This document shows, piece by piece, positions 53,237 through 62,451 of a stretch of 64,000 nt of DNA. A program made the position numbers and the translations under genes. Numbering within the stretch: position 1 is the stretch's first letter; every line of letters starts with the position of its first letter. The notes below the pieces were generated by a model. That model did not search any database and had not been told where the DNA came from. It saw only the letters and a list, made by a program, of their open reading frames with translations. Source of the stretch: Pseudomaricurvus alkylphenolicus (lineage in GTDB: Bacteria; Pseudomonadota; Gammaproteobacteria; Pseudomonadales; Cellvibrionaceae); NCBI RefSeq assembly GCF_011683955.1, contig NZ_JAAQPI010000014.1, forward strand, positions 124,001 to 188,000, given 5' to 3'.

Positions 53237-54145
53237 ATGGACCGTTTGACTGCCATGTCGATGTTTGTCCGGGTTGCCGAGGCCGGCAGTTTCTCTTCCG
53301 TGGCCAAGGAAATGGATACCACTCAGCCCACCATCAGCAAAAATATTGCGGAGCTGGAAAAGTCCCTGGGCGCCAAGTTGCTGAATCGCAGTACCCGGGC
53401 ACTGCATTTAACCGAGGCCGGCGCCGACTACTACGAGCGCTGTATCAACATTTTAATGGATATCGATGAAGCCGAACAGAGTGTCGGACAACTGCAAAGC
53501 CAACCCAAGGGCACGGTGCGATTGGCGGCACCCGCCGCCTTTGGGCAGCTGCATGTGGTGCCGGCGCTGGCAGCGTTTTTTAAAAAATACCCGGATATCA
53601 AAGTCGAGCTGCTACTCAATGACCGCAACGTCGATCTTGTGCAGGAAGGTGTGGACCTGGCCCTGCGGATGGGCAAACTTAGTGACTCTTCCCTGATCGC
53701 TCGCCGCATCACCAAGAGCCCGGTGGTGACTGTGGCTTCACCAGTTTTTCTGACCACCTACGGGCAACCACAACATCCTCTGGAACTGAAGAATTACAGC
53801 TGCATTATCTTCACTGGTTATGGCAACGCCAATGAGCTGCATTTTTTCGAACAGGGCAATCAGATCACTGTGCATGTGGACGGCAACTTCCTTACCAATA
53901 GCAGCGACGCGGTACGCAAGGCGCTACTCACCGGTCACGGTATTAGCCCGGCACCGCGGTGGCTAGTGGGTGACGCCCTCAATGCCGGAGAGTTGATCGA
54001 AATTCTGCAACCGTATCAGCTGCCGCCACTGGCCATCAATGCTGTTTACCCGTCGGGCAGACACTTGCCGTCCAAGGCCCGCTGTTTGATTGATTATCTG
54101 GCCGAGCGATTCTCCTGCTGTAGCAACATTGGTTCAGCACCATAA
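53237..54145 (+). CDS. LysR-family transcriptional regulator
   Basis: A 302-residue LTTR of the CrgA/AaeR type: winged helix AEAGSFSSVAKEMDTTQPTI, linker YERCINILMDIDEAEQSV and effector domain GTVRLAAPAAFGQLHVVPAL. It is divergent from the peroxiredoxin-like gene across 231 bases, which makes that gene the likely target. No operator is obvious. Confidence 0.87.
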   Translation: MDRLTAMSMFVRVAEAGSFSSVAKEMDTTQPTISKNIAELEKSLGAKLLNRSTRALHLTEAGADYYERCINILMDIDEAEQSVGQLQSQPKGTVRLAAPAAFGQLHVVPALAAFFKKYPDIKVELLLNDRNVDLVQEGVDLALRMGKLSDSSLIARRITKSPVVTVASPVFLTTYGQPQHPLELKNYSCIIFTGYGNANELHFFEQGNQITVHVDGNFLTNSSDAVRKALLTGHGISPAPRWLVGDALNAGELIEILQPYQLPPLAINAVYPSGRHLPSKARCLIDYLAERFSCCSNIGSAP

Positions 54146-54251
54146 TGCAACCACTAAAACAACGGTGAAAAAACAGACGAAAATTCAATTGGTTTTGAGG
54201 AAAAGAGTGAATTTTGGGTACCTATATTGTTGAAGACCTCTTTATACGCGC

Positions 54252-54380
54252 GACTTGGATAACTACCTATCTTCCGTAAACGATCTTGAGGCCGAGGTCG
54301 GCGTAGATCTGCTCAGTGTCTTGGATCAAGTATCCAAGCAAGACATAGAATCACCTGTCCAGCCTAAGCATTGGAAGTAG
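54252..54380 (+). pseudogene. DNA/RNA non-specific endonuclease C-terminal remnant
   Basis: A frame reads DLDNYLSSVNDLEAEVGVDL and continues LSVLDQVSKQDIES to a stop. It matches the end of NUC1-type nucleases (D-E-L/E-x-x-T-G-x-D-x-F-like). The catalytic DRGH motif and everything before are missing. The wider gap 54146-54869 holds no gene; it also carries a motif shared with 51517-51552 (see findings). Confidence 0.45.
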
Positions 54381-54869
54381 CCGACCTTTTTCTTTTGGCC
54401 ATAGAAAAAGCTGACGTCTGGCGCTACCACCGCTTTCAGCCATGAGCCGACGTTGCTGCATTTCTCTATTGATGGGTTTTCTTCTGGCAGCAACCGAACT
54501 AAAAGCAGTCATAGAGATGAAGTTACTCTATGAGCACTAGTGACGGGTGTCATTTCCTCTTCGGAAATTTAGTTCTTCTGTGCCAAAGGTCACATTGGTA
54601 AATTCCTCGCGTTCTAATATTCATATAACTGGTTGACAGGAGTTACTACAAATCCCGCCTAGCTGATGGAGGTAACTCGAAAATCGAGTATTTCTTTGAG
54701 CCTGATTAGCTAGACCGAAAAGGTGCCATCCGGATTCTCCCCCGCGAAGTCATCTATCTTGCTTTGCTCATGAATTACTTCAGGTAATGGAATCATGATG
54801 AAAAAGCGTTTGTTGTTCAATTTGTTCATGGGTAAATTTCTGGAACTCATCTAAATAACAGGAGTTAGC

Positions 54870-55604
54870 ATGTCAAAATTGGCAATCGTTACAGGAGCCG
54901 CCGGAGGCATCGGTAGTGCTACAGTTCGTAGACTAGTATCAGATGGCTACAAAGTTGCCGCGCTCGACATTAATGAACAGAGTTTAGAAGAGGTAAAGGC
55001 GGAATCTCCAGCCAATATCGAAATCTATCCTGTAAATCTGACAGATGTAGAGTCCACCCGCGCTGTTGTGCAACGCATTGAAAGTGAAATGGGTCCTATT
55101 TACGCGTTGGCAAATGTCATTGGTTGGACTGCAACCTCGAAGTTCGTGGACGAAGCCCCTGAATACTGGGACAAAGTGATCGATATCAATTATAAATCAG
55201 TGTTGTATATTACCCATGCTGTAATTCCAGCGATGATAGAGCGGAAGGTTGGAAGAATCGTTACAGTAACCTCTGATGCCGGCAAAGTTGGAACGAGCGG
55301 CGAAGCGGTATATGGAGGTACAAAAGGCGCTTTGATAGCGTGGAGTAAATCTATTGCACGTGAACTAGCCAGGTACTCGATAAATGTTAACTGTACAGCT
55401 CCTGGACCTACCAATACACCTTTAGAGGCAGAGCAGGCAGCTCAGGATCCGGAAACCTTTAAGCGAAGACTAAAGGTGATACCATTCCGCCGATTGGCTG
55501 AGCCCGCTGAACAGGCAGCTATGATCTCTTTCCTTTGTTCGGACGATTCTGAATACATCACAGGACAAGTGTTCAGCGTAAGTGGTGGATTGACGATGTC
55601 ATGA
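54870..55604 (+). CDS. BadH-like short-chain dehydrogenase
   Basis: A 244-residue SDR: TGAAGGIGS cofactor loop, VTSDAGKVGTSGEAVYGGTKG with catalytic Y and K (quoted VTSDAGKVGTSGEAV and YGGTK), and VNCTAPGPTNTPL. The DAGxxGxSGEAVY segment is typical of 2-hydroxycyclohexanecarboxyl-CoA dehydrogenase BadH and relatives. GGAG lies before the ATG. First gene of a tightly packed operon; overlaps the ligase gene by four bases. Confidence 0.82.
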   Translation: MSKLAIVTGAAGGIGSATVRRLVSDGYKVAALDINEQSLEEVKAESPANIEIYPVNLTDVESTRAVVQRIESEMGPIYALANVIGWTATSKFVDEAPEYWDKVIDINYKSVLYITHAVIPAMIERKVGRIVTVTSDAGKVGTSGEAVYGGTKGALIAWSKSIARELARYSINVNCTAPGPTNTPLEAEQAAQDPETFKRRLKVIPFRRLAEPAEQAAMISFLCSDDSEYITGQVFSVSGGLTMS

Positions 55605-56971
55605 GCAAATTCACACAGATAAATAGGGATTACGAAAACCTCTCCCCGGGGGAAATTCGTGATTTGCAGTGGTCAAAATTGTCTGCCATTTTGCCAAAAA
55701 TATGGGAAGAGAATCCATATTACAGGAAAAAATGGGAGGACGCTGGGATTAATTTGAGTAAGGTCAATTCTATAGAAGACTTTGCAGAAATAATGCCCAT
55801 GGTCAACAAAGCTGACTTCATCCAAGACCAGGAAGAGAATAGCCCTTATGGATTAAGGCACGATGCAATCTTAAAAAGTGGAATAGGGCATGTTCCAATT
55901 ACAACCAGTGGTACGTCAGGTCAGGGTGTTGAGCTCCATCTTCAGAGTCAGGAGGACGTCTCAAATCATGGTGCAGTCAATGAGTACTATTTTCGTTGGG
56001 CTGGATTGAAGCCAGGCGATTCAGTATTCCTGATGATGCATGTATCTCTACTTGCGGGTGGTCGATGTGAGTACCACGCGGCTCTGGATTACGGGCTTTC
56101 CGTTTACCCTGTTGCGATGTACGACACGCAAAAGAGAGTAGAGCTGATGCAGCGGTTCCGGCCGAAGGCCATATTGGCAACTACTTCCTACCTAGGATAT
56201 CTTTCTGCCAAAGCGGGGGATGAACTTAAAGACGCTGGCGTAGAGAAACTACTTTGTGGCGCTGAAGCTGCAAGTCCAAAATGGTTTCACCGGTTGGAGA
56301 GTAATTACGGTGCAAGGGCGTTTGATCGATATGGCTTGTCACAAATGGCAACCGATCATATGTTTTCATGCGAATACGGAGTGGGTGATTTCGATACCCC
56401 AGGGGTGGTTCACAATATTGACCCGTATATTCTTCTTGAAGTAATTGATCCAGAAACCGGACAACATGTTTCTGATGGCGAGCGAGGAGAAATAGTTCTT
56501 ACTAGCCTTTATCGTCAGATGGTTCCAATGATTCGTTGTAAAACCAATGACAGCGCAATATATAGAGCCCCTAGAAGCTGTAAGTGCGGCCGCCCCTTTT
56601 CGGGGATTCAAATTGGAAGTGTTCAGAGAATAGATGAAGTCAAGAAAGTAAAGGGAATCAATATCTGGACTCAGGCGATGGATGAAGCCATGTTCAGTTT
56701 CTCAGAGGTGCATGACTATCAGGTTACATTAATGAGTGACGAGTCGTCTGCCGACGTCGCAGTTGTTGCTTTCGTGCCCACTGTGGATCTAGCAGAAAAC
56801 GAATCTAAGGAATTGGCGGATCGAATTATACGACATCTACGGCAACGCATTGGAATTGGCTTCCAAGTTAAGTTGGCTGAGGGTGAATTTGAGAGAAGCG
56901 CTAGTCAAAAAAGCCGCCGCTGGATTGAGAAGCGTGATCATGTTATTCAGAGCGCTAGTATCGCGAAGTGA
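55601..56971 (+). CDS. PaaK-like AMP-forming CoA ligase
   Basis: A 456-residue adenylate-forming ligase of the phenylacetate-CoA ligase branch: SGTSGQG ATP loop, DRYGLSQMATDH in place of the usual ERYG-type core, and SCKCGRPFSGIQIG. PaaK-type enzymes activate arylacetic or related acids. It overlaps the SDR by four bases, suggesting translational coupling. The substrate of this subgroup is unknown. Confidence 0.82.
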   Translation: MSKFTQINRDYENLSPGEIRDLQWSKLSAILPKIWEENPYYRKKWEDAGINLSKVNSIEDFAEIMPMVNKADFIQDQEENSPYGLRHDAILKSGIGHVPITTSGTSGQGVELHLQSQEDVSNHGAVNEYYFRWAGLKPGDSVFLMMHVSLLAGGRCEYHAALDYGLSVYPVAMYDTQKRVELMQRFRPKAILATTSYLGYLSAKAGDELKDAGVEKLLCGAEAASPKWFHRLESNYGARAFDRYGLSQMATDHMFSCEYGVGDFDTPGVVHNIDPYILLEVIDPETGQHVSDGERGEIVLTSLYRQMVPMIRCKTNDSAIYRAPRSCKCGRPFSGIQIGSVQRIDEVKKVKGINIWTQAMDEAMFSFSEVHDYQVTLMSDESSADVAVVAFVPTVDLAENESKELADRIIRHLRQRIGIGFQVKLAEGEFERSASQKSRRWIEKRDHVIQSASIAK

Positions 56972-56998
56972 TGCTAGAGAAAATATAGGTTAAATGAT

Positions 56999-57850
56999 AT
57001 GTCAAAACCAATCGATATTTTAGGGCACCTGTTCACGCCAGAAGCCATCAAAACACACTTTATTGATGATCCTGAAGAGTCTGAAGTTTTTGAAAACGTA
57101 GGGCGTCTGGATTCACTTCGTGGATACACAGTTGAGGAGTTCCGTTCTTACGCAGAAGAAACCGGACTTGGCAAGGTACATGTAGCGGCTTTTTATGGAT
57201 GGAGTTTCCGAGAACAGCGGCCGTACCTGAGGGTCACTCCTGAGGAAGTATATGAAATTTCCAGGCAATTACCTGGTCAAGTTCACGGGTTGTTTGGTGT
57301 AAATCCTTTTGATGCACTTAAAGGTGTAAAGCACCTCGAAAAAGCTGTAAAAGAGTACGGCTTTGTAGGTATTCACGTGCACCCTCACGGTTTCGATCTG
57401 GGTCCTGATGATGCTTATTATTATCCCTATTATGCCAAGTGTGTCGAGCTCGGCATTCCGGCTATGTTCTCTATGGGGCATACTTTGGATTATATGCCAA
57501 TCGAGAACGGACGACCTGCACGCCTGGACAAGATAGCACTCTACTTTCCTGAACTGAAAATAGTCTGTACCCATACTGGATGGCCTTGGGTAGAGGAAGC
57601 GATCGCCTTGGCGTCTAAACACCCTAATGTATATCTCGGTACATCTGCTTACGCGCCCAAACATTGGAAGCCTGAGATGGTAAAGTTTATTAACTCTTGG
57701 GGACAAGATAAAGTCCTATGGGGATCTGACTTTCCTTTATTGAAGCACCCAGAAGCGCTCGCACAACTGGATGCTTTGGATCTGCGAGAGGGACCCAAGA
57801 GAAAACTCCTGTGGGAAAATGCGATGAAGGTATTCCCCTATGAGCGTTGA
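56999..57850 (+). CDS. Amidohydrolase-2 family TIM-barrel hydrolase or decarboxylase
   Basis: A 283-residue protein of the Amidohydro_2 (ACMSD/2-pyrone-4,6-dicarboxylate lactonase) group: IHVHPHGFD, CTHTGWPWVEEAI and VLWGSDFPL are the usual metal-site segments. The usual N-terminal HxH pair is replaced by IDILGHLF, with only one histidine. Some family members function with this variation. It could be a ring-opening hydrolase or a decarboxylase acting on a CoA-linked or free acid. The ECH gene begins 11 bases before its stop. Confidence 0.8.
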   Translation: MSKPIDILGHLFTPEAIKTHFIDDPEESEVFENVGRLDSLRGYTVEEFRSYAEETGLGKVHVAAFYGWSFREQRPYLRVTPEEVYEISRQLPGQVHGLFGVNPFDALKGVKHLEKAVKEYGFVGIHVHPHGFDLGPDDAYYYPYYAKCVELGIPAMFSMGHTLDYMPIENGRPARLDKIALYFPELKIVCTHTGWPWVEEAIALASKHPNVYLGTSAYAPKHWKPEMVKFINSWGQDKVLWGSDFPLLKHPEALAQLDALDLREGPKRKLLWENAMKVFPYER

Positions 57851-58613
57851 TACCATTCTTGATGACTCTGATATTCGCCTGACATTGGATCAGAATGTCG
57901 CGGAATTAACAATTAATCGCGACCGACGTCGAAATAGCTTGGACAACCCTGCGCTTGAAGCGATGATAGGTGCTATTGAGCACCTATCTGCCTTGAATGT
58001 ACCCGTTTGCATTGTCGCATCAGAAGGCACACGAGCTTTCTGTGCGGGTTCTGATCTCAAAGCACTGGTCGACTATAATATACGTGATAAGGTACGTCAC
58101 ACGAGCTTATTCCAGAAAGCTATGATGGCAGTGGATGAAGCTCCATTTGCAACTATAGCTGCGATAGAGGGATTTTGTTTGGGAGGAGGCTTAGAGCTTG
58201 CGTTAGGTTGTGATTTGAGAATCGCAAGTGATGAGGCGACCTTTGGTTTTCCAGAAATCACAGTGGGGGCGCTGCCCACCGGTGGAGGTACTCTGCGAGC
58301 GCCCCGTGCAATCGGAATGGCCCGAGCTAGAGAAATGTTGGTTTTCGCGGAACCGGTGGATGCACCAACTGCTCGTGATATCGGCCTTATTAGCAAGACT
58401 TGTAGCCCGGGTACAGCTCGGTCGACTGCAAGAGAGATTGCCAAAGACTATGCCAATCGAGTTAGCAGCCGATCTGTTGCCTTGTTGAAAGGCCTTCTCC
58501 ACAATGGTTATGCTACTCCCGAGCGAACGACGGCAGCGATGGCGGCGCTATCTGACCAAATCCTACTTGAATCAGAAGAGTCAAAAGAGAAAATGGGATC
58601 GGCGTTAACATAA
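57840..58613 (+). CDS. Enoyl-CoA hydratase/isomerase
   Basis: A 257-residue crotonase: TRAFCAGSDLKAL oxyanion segment, EGFCLGGGLELALG and FPEITVGALPTGGG with both catalytic glutamates, so it is likely a true hydratase. It overlaps the amidohydrolase by 11 bases. Hydration of an enoyl-CoA made from the PaaK-like ligase product fits its position. Confidence 0.86.
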   Translation: MSVDTILDDSDIRLTLDQNVAELTINRDRRRNSLDNPALEAMIGAIEHLSALNVPVCIVASEGTRAFCAGSDLKALVDYNIRDKVRHTSLFQKAMMAVDEAPFATIAAIEGFCLGGGLELALGCDLRIASDEATFGFPEITVGALPTGGGTLRAPRAIGMARAREMLVFAEPVDAPTARDIGLISKTCSPGTARSTAREIAKDYANRVSSRSVALLKGLLHNGYATPERTTAAMAALSDQILLESEESKEKMGSALT

Positions 58614-58648
58614 GGTTAATTGATAAGTCTCACTGAGGTGTACAAGAT

Positions 58649-59281
58649 ATGACGCGAAAATTTGGAAAAAAGGATGCATTGATTATTGTCGATCTTCAGA
58701 ATGATTTTTGTGAAGACGGAGTTTTTGCTCTAAAGGGTGGCAGTGCGATAGTTGAACCTATCAACAACGCAGCAAAGCAGTTCGAAAATGTGATCCTGAC
58801 ACAGGATTGGCATCCAAGTGGACATTCGTCATTCGCTTCCTCTTATCAAGACAAGGAGGACTTTTCATATGTCGAAATGTCTTACGGAACGCAACCGCTT
58901 TGGCCAGAGCATTGTGTGATGGGCACGTGGGGTGCAGACTTTCATCCGGATCTGGACACAACCGTTGCTCAGATGATTATTCGGAAGGGATTCCGCCCGG
59001 AAATAGATTCTTATTCAGCGTTCTTCGAGAACGATCGGAAAACAACCACGGGCTTGTCGGCTTGCCTGAAGGAGAAAGGAATTACACGGCTGTTTTTCTG
59101 TGGGATAGCAACCGATTTCTGCGTAGCGTGGTCTGCATTGGACTCCATCGCATTGGGGTTCGAAACCATTCTCTTTGAGGACCTTTCCATTGGAATTGAT
59201 TTGGATGGTTCCTTGGATGAGAAGAGGAGCAAAATGAAAGAACAAGGTGTCGCAATCGAGAAGTATTCAAACTTCTCATAA
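58649..59281 (+). CDS. Nicotinamidase-like isochorismatase-family hydrolase
   Basis: A 210-residue protein with catalytic triad segments: aspartate in IVDLQNDF, lysine in IIRKGF and cysteine in CGIATDFCVAW, plus the metal-site pair QDWHPSGHSSF and WPEHCVMGTWG, which is typical of nicotinamidase PncA. It should convert nicotinamide to nicotinate. Its place inside a catabolic operon suggests instead an amide of a related aromatic or heterocyclic acid. No other NAD-salvage gene is nearby. Confidence 0.85.
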   Translation: MTRKFGKKDALIIVDLQNDFCEDGVFALKGGSAIVEPINNAAKQFENVILTQDWHPSGHSSFASSYQDKEDFSYVEMSYGTQPLWPEHCVMGTWGADFHPDLDTTVAQMIIRKGFRPEIDSYSAFFENDRKTTTGLSACLKEKGITRLFFCGIATDFCVAWSALDSIALGFETILFEDLSIGIDLDGSLDEKRSKMKEQGVAIEKYSNFS

Positions 59282-59619
59282 GAGAAGATATAAATCTAAC
59301 CAGTAATACTGTTCGGGGTAGGAGAAATCGGCTGCATTTTCCTATTCCCGACCGTCATGACATATTCTTTGTCGGACCGAATCCCAATTCCTTTCTATAA
59401 TCTACATTTTGACATTCCAGTGAATGGAAATAGCCTTCCTGAGTTCTCATAAAAAATTCAATACATGATGCAAAGTTATACGTCCATGATGACAAAGAAT
59501 TGGTCATAACTTTCTTATATGAGTATCTTTTATCGGGCGTACTACACTGAACCAAAAGTCAGGCAGTAAGTGAGCCATAACAAGAGCAACTCATTAAAAA
59601 TGCCGAAGGAGGAGTATAG
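59282..59619. other. Intergenic stretch without a supported gene
   Basis: A 338-base AT-rich gap. GGAGGAG lies before the MFS start (59605-59611), so a promoter in this region is likely, but I see no convincing -10/-35 pair, hairpin or repeat. Confidence 0.5.
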
Positions 59620-60840
59620 ATGACATCCACCGAATTAAGAGCGGACAATCGAGATTCGTACTGGCCAGATGATTGGGGGCTATTGTTGTCAGCTTTCGCC
59701 ACGGCTTACGGAATAGGTCTACTATCTCTACTGGCACTGCCGTTCCTGATTGGGTCAGCAATGGCTACATTATCGTTGAACGCGGCACAGGCGGGTATGC
59801 TGAGTACCTTAGAGTTTGTTGGTATTACAGTTTCCTCCCTGACAATAGCTCCGAAGATGGACACCATTAATCGAAGAATAGTTGCATATTCAGGGGTTCT
59901 TATTGCTCTGACCGCCAACATATTATCCGCCCTGGTAGATTCATATGAAATGTTAACCATGTTGAGGCCGCTGGCAGGTATAGGTGCTGGCTTGGCAATG
60001 GCCTGTGGTAATGCGACGGTGTCCAATTCCAAAAATCCCGAACGCTTTGCCGGACAAATGTCAGTACTTTGTGTGGGTATGGTGATTCTGGTGGCGTTGA
60101 TTTTTCCCCGTTTGAGTGCCAACTGGGGGCTATCAGGAATTTATACGGGTATGGTTGTGACTATTATATTAATGGCTTTTCTTATGCGTCGCTTGCCTGC
60201 CAATGCTGGGTATAACGGGAGGCAATATGTGACTGATGTTGGTGTCTCCGAAGGTAGTTCGAAGTTGCCCGCACTTTTTGTTCTTGCTGCATTCATCGCA
60301 TTCTCATTACGCGATACTATGGCTTGGACATTCGTTGAGCGTATAGGGACTGAGGTTGGTTATAGTAGCATAGAAGTAGGTAATCTTTTGTCAATGCAAG
60401 CTATCATTGGAATGATAGGCCCTTTGATAGCCTCTATTGTTGGTGCCAGATATGGACTCAAAGCTCCGGTATCAATTGGTGTATTCCTAAGTGGTGTAGT
60501 TACCTATGTTGTTAGCCAATCTTCAGGTTCTCAATTGACCTATACGGTTGCTGTCATGTGTTGGGCTGGTACGTATTTCTTTACCTTGCCTTACCTGACA
60601 GCGCTGGCTGCAGAGATTGATGTGAAAGGCCGTGTGGTTGCGGCGTCTGGGAGCGCGCTAATGATGGGTATCGCCATCGGGCCTGCAATTGGAGGTGAAC
60701 TGATAGTCGCAGCTAATGGCTATGACCTTGTGGGGTTGGCAACAATTATATGTGTGATTATGACTTACCTATGTGTTCTGGTGCCTCTAGTGTCGCTTTA
60801 TAAAAAACAAAGCTACCAGCTTACGACGATCAATGACTAG
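59620..60840 (+). CDS. MFS transporter
   Basis: A 406-residue carrier with about 12 hydrophobic helices. The motif between helices 2 and 3 is PKMDTINRR, a weak variant of the usual GxxxDRxGRR. It resembles the sugar/organic anion YNFM-like group only loosely. Good ribosome-binding site (AAGGAGGAG). It overlaps the BCCT gene by eight bases, so the two carriers are made together. Confidence 0.82.
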   Translation: MTSTELRADNRDSYWPDDWGLLLSAFATAYGIGLLSLLALPFLIGSAMATLSLNAAQAGMLSTLEFVGITVSSLTIAPKMDTINRRIVAYSGVLIALTANILSALVDSYEMLTMLRPLAGIGAGLAMACGNATVSNSKNPERFAGQMSVLCVGMVILVALIFPRLSANWGLSGIYTGMVVTIILMAFLMRRLPANAGYNGRQYVTDVGVSEGSSKLPALFVLAAFIAFSLRDTMAWTFVERIGTEVGYSSIEVGNLLSMQAIIGMIGPLIASIVGARYGLKAPVSIGVFLSGVVTYVVSQSSGSQLTYTVAVMCWAGTYFFTLPYLTALAAEIDVKGRVVAASGSALMMGIAIGPAIGGELIVAANGYDLVGLATIICVIMTYLCVLVPLVSLYKKQSYQLTTIND

Positions 60841-62377
60841 GATGCTTAGCTTGTATAAGAAAGTTAAAGTCCATTGGCCGGGGTCTCACCCTTCAATGCC
60901 TATTATGGCGTCAGTATTAGTCACTTTCTTTGTCCTGTTTACAATTGTAAACGGTGGGCTGGCGAATGAATTGTATTTAGGAATCAAAGTCTGGATCGAA
61001 TCAAAATTGGGATGGTTTTATATATTATTCGTCAACATAGCATTGCTATTTTGCCTGTGGCCATTAATGGGGCGCGTCGGCAATATTCGGCTCGGAGGGA
61101 AAGATGCCAAACCGGACTTTTCTCGTTTTACATGGTTCTCCATGTTATTTAGTGCTTCAATCGGCATTGGGCTGATGTTCTGGAGTATTGCTGAGCCCAT
61201 CTACCATTTTCAAGACAATCCGTTTATGGAGTTAGAGGGAGTTACCTCTAACACTATGGGAGCGGCACAGTTGGGGCTGAGGCTAACATTCTTTCACTGG
61301 GGGGTTCATGGTTGGGCTATATTTGCTCTGACAGGGTTAAGTTTGGCCTATTTTTCTTACAACAAAGGATTGCCTCTTGCCATTCGATCAACTCTATACC
61401 CTCTACTCGGTGAACGAATTTATGGACCGTTTGGAAATTCAGTCGACCTACTAGCGGTATTCGGTACAGTATTTGGTGTCGCTACTTCTTTTGGTTTGGG
61501 CGTTTCGCAAATGAATACTGGGTTTAGTTATTTGTTTGATATAGAGATCTCAGTATTTAACCAGGTGCTGATAATTGCGTCTGTGACAACAATTGCAACA
61601 CTTTCCACTGCTTCTGGTGTTGAAAAGGGTATGCGGTTTATCAGTGAATGGAATATAAAGTTGAGTGCTGTTTTACTTGTATTTTTTCTTATCACTGGAC
61701 CCACGTTATTCTTACTTGATTTATATAAGAGTAGTGTTGGTGATTACCTGGCTCATGTTATTCAGCTGGGTTTCTGGATTGATCCACGTGAAAGTCCCAA
61801 CTGGCAGGGGGCGTGGACTATCTTCTATTGGGGATGGTGGATTTCTTGGTCACCTTTTGTTGGAATATTCATAGCTCGTATTTCCAGGGGAAGAACGATC
61901 AGAGAGTTTCTCGTAGGTGTGATAATAGTTCCTTGCTTTCTCACATTCTTCTGGATCTGCGTCTTTGGCGGTACTGGAATTCATATGGAGATATTTGGTG
62001 AAGGCGGAATTGAGGATGTGATAAACACAGATTTAACAATGGCGCTATATCGTACTATTGAATTATTGAACGTTGATCAGTTGACATGGATAGTTTCCGC
62101 TCTGGCTACGTTTCTTATTTTGACTTGGTTCGTCACGTCTGCAGATTCAGGTACGCTAGTCGTGTGCACTTTGTTGTCAATGGGGGATAGGCATCCAACT
62201 CAACGGTCTCGCGTATTCTGGGGAATAAGTATCGGTCTAGTTGCAGCGGCATTGCTCCTTGCTGGGGGACTCGAAGCATTGAAAAGTGTATCCACAATAG
62301 TAGCACTTCCCTTTTCAATGGTGTTGTTACTTATGGCGGTAAGTCTCGCAAAGAGCCTAAAGAAAGATGAGTTGTAA
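60833..62377 (+). CDS. BCCT-family carrier (betaine/carnitine/choline type)
   Basis: A 514-residue sodium- or proton-coupled carrier: 12 hydrophobic helices, GLMFWSIAEPIYHFQDNP, FHWGVHGWAIFAL and the BCCT signature YWGWWISWSPFVGIFIARIS. Substrates of the family are quaternary or sulfonium compounds such as glycine betaine, carnitine, choline and DMSP. The C-terminal tail is short, without the osmosensing extension of BetP. It overlaps the MFS gene. It is a strong hint that the operon handles a betaine-like compound. Confidence 0.88.
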   Translation: MTRMLSLYKKVKVHWPGSHPSMPIMASVLVTFFVLFTIVNGGLANELYLGIKVWIESKLGWFYILFVNIALLFCLWPLMGRVGNIRLGGKDAKPDFSRFTWFSMLFSASIGIGLMFWSIAEPIYHFQDNPFMELEGVTSNTMGAAQLGLRLTFFHWGVHGWAIFALTGLSLAYFSYNKGLPLAIRSTLYPLLGERIYGPFGNSVDLLAVFGTVFGVATSFGLGVSQMNTGFSYLFDIEISVFNQVLIIASVTTIATLSTASGVEKGMRFISEWNIKLSAVLLVFFLITGPTLFLLDLYKSSVGDYLAHVIQLGFWIDPRESPNWQGAWTIFYWGWWISWSPFVGIFIARISRGRTIREFLVGVIIVPCFLTFFWICVFGGTGIHMEIFGEGGIEDVINTDLTMALYRTIELLNVDQLTWIVSALATFLILTWFVTSADSGTLVVCTLLSMGDRHPTQRSRVFWGISIGLVAAALLLAGGLEALKSVSTIVALPFSMVLLLMAVSLAKSLKKDEL

Positions 62378-62451
62378 GTCGGAAAATAGCGAAAATATAT
62401 AACCAACTAGAATAGTGTCACACATCAATTTGATAAATTCAGGAGAATGTA

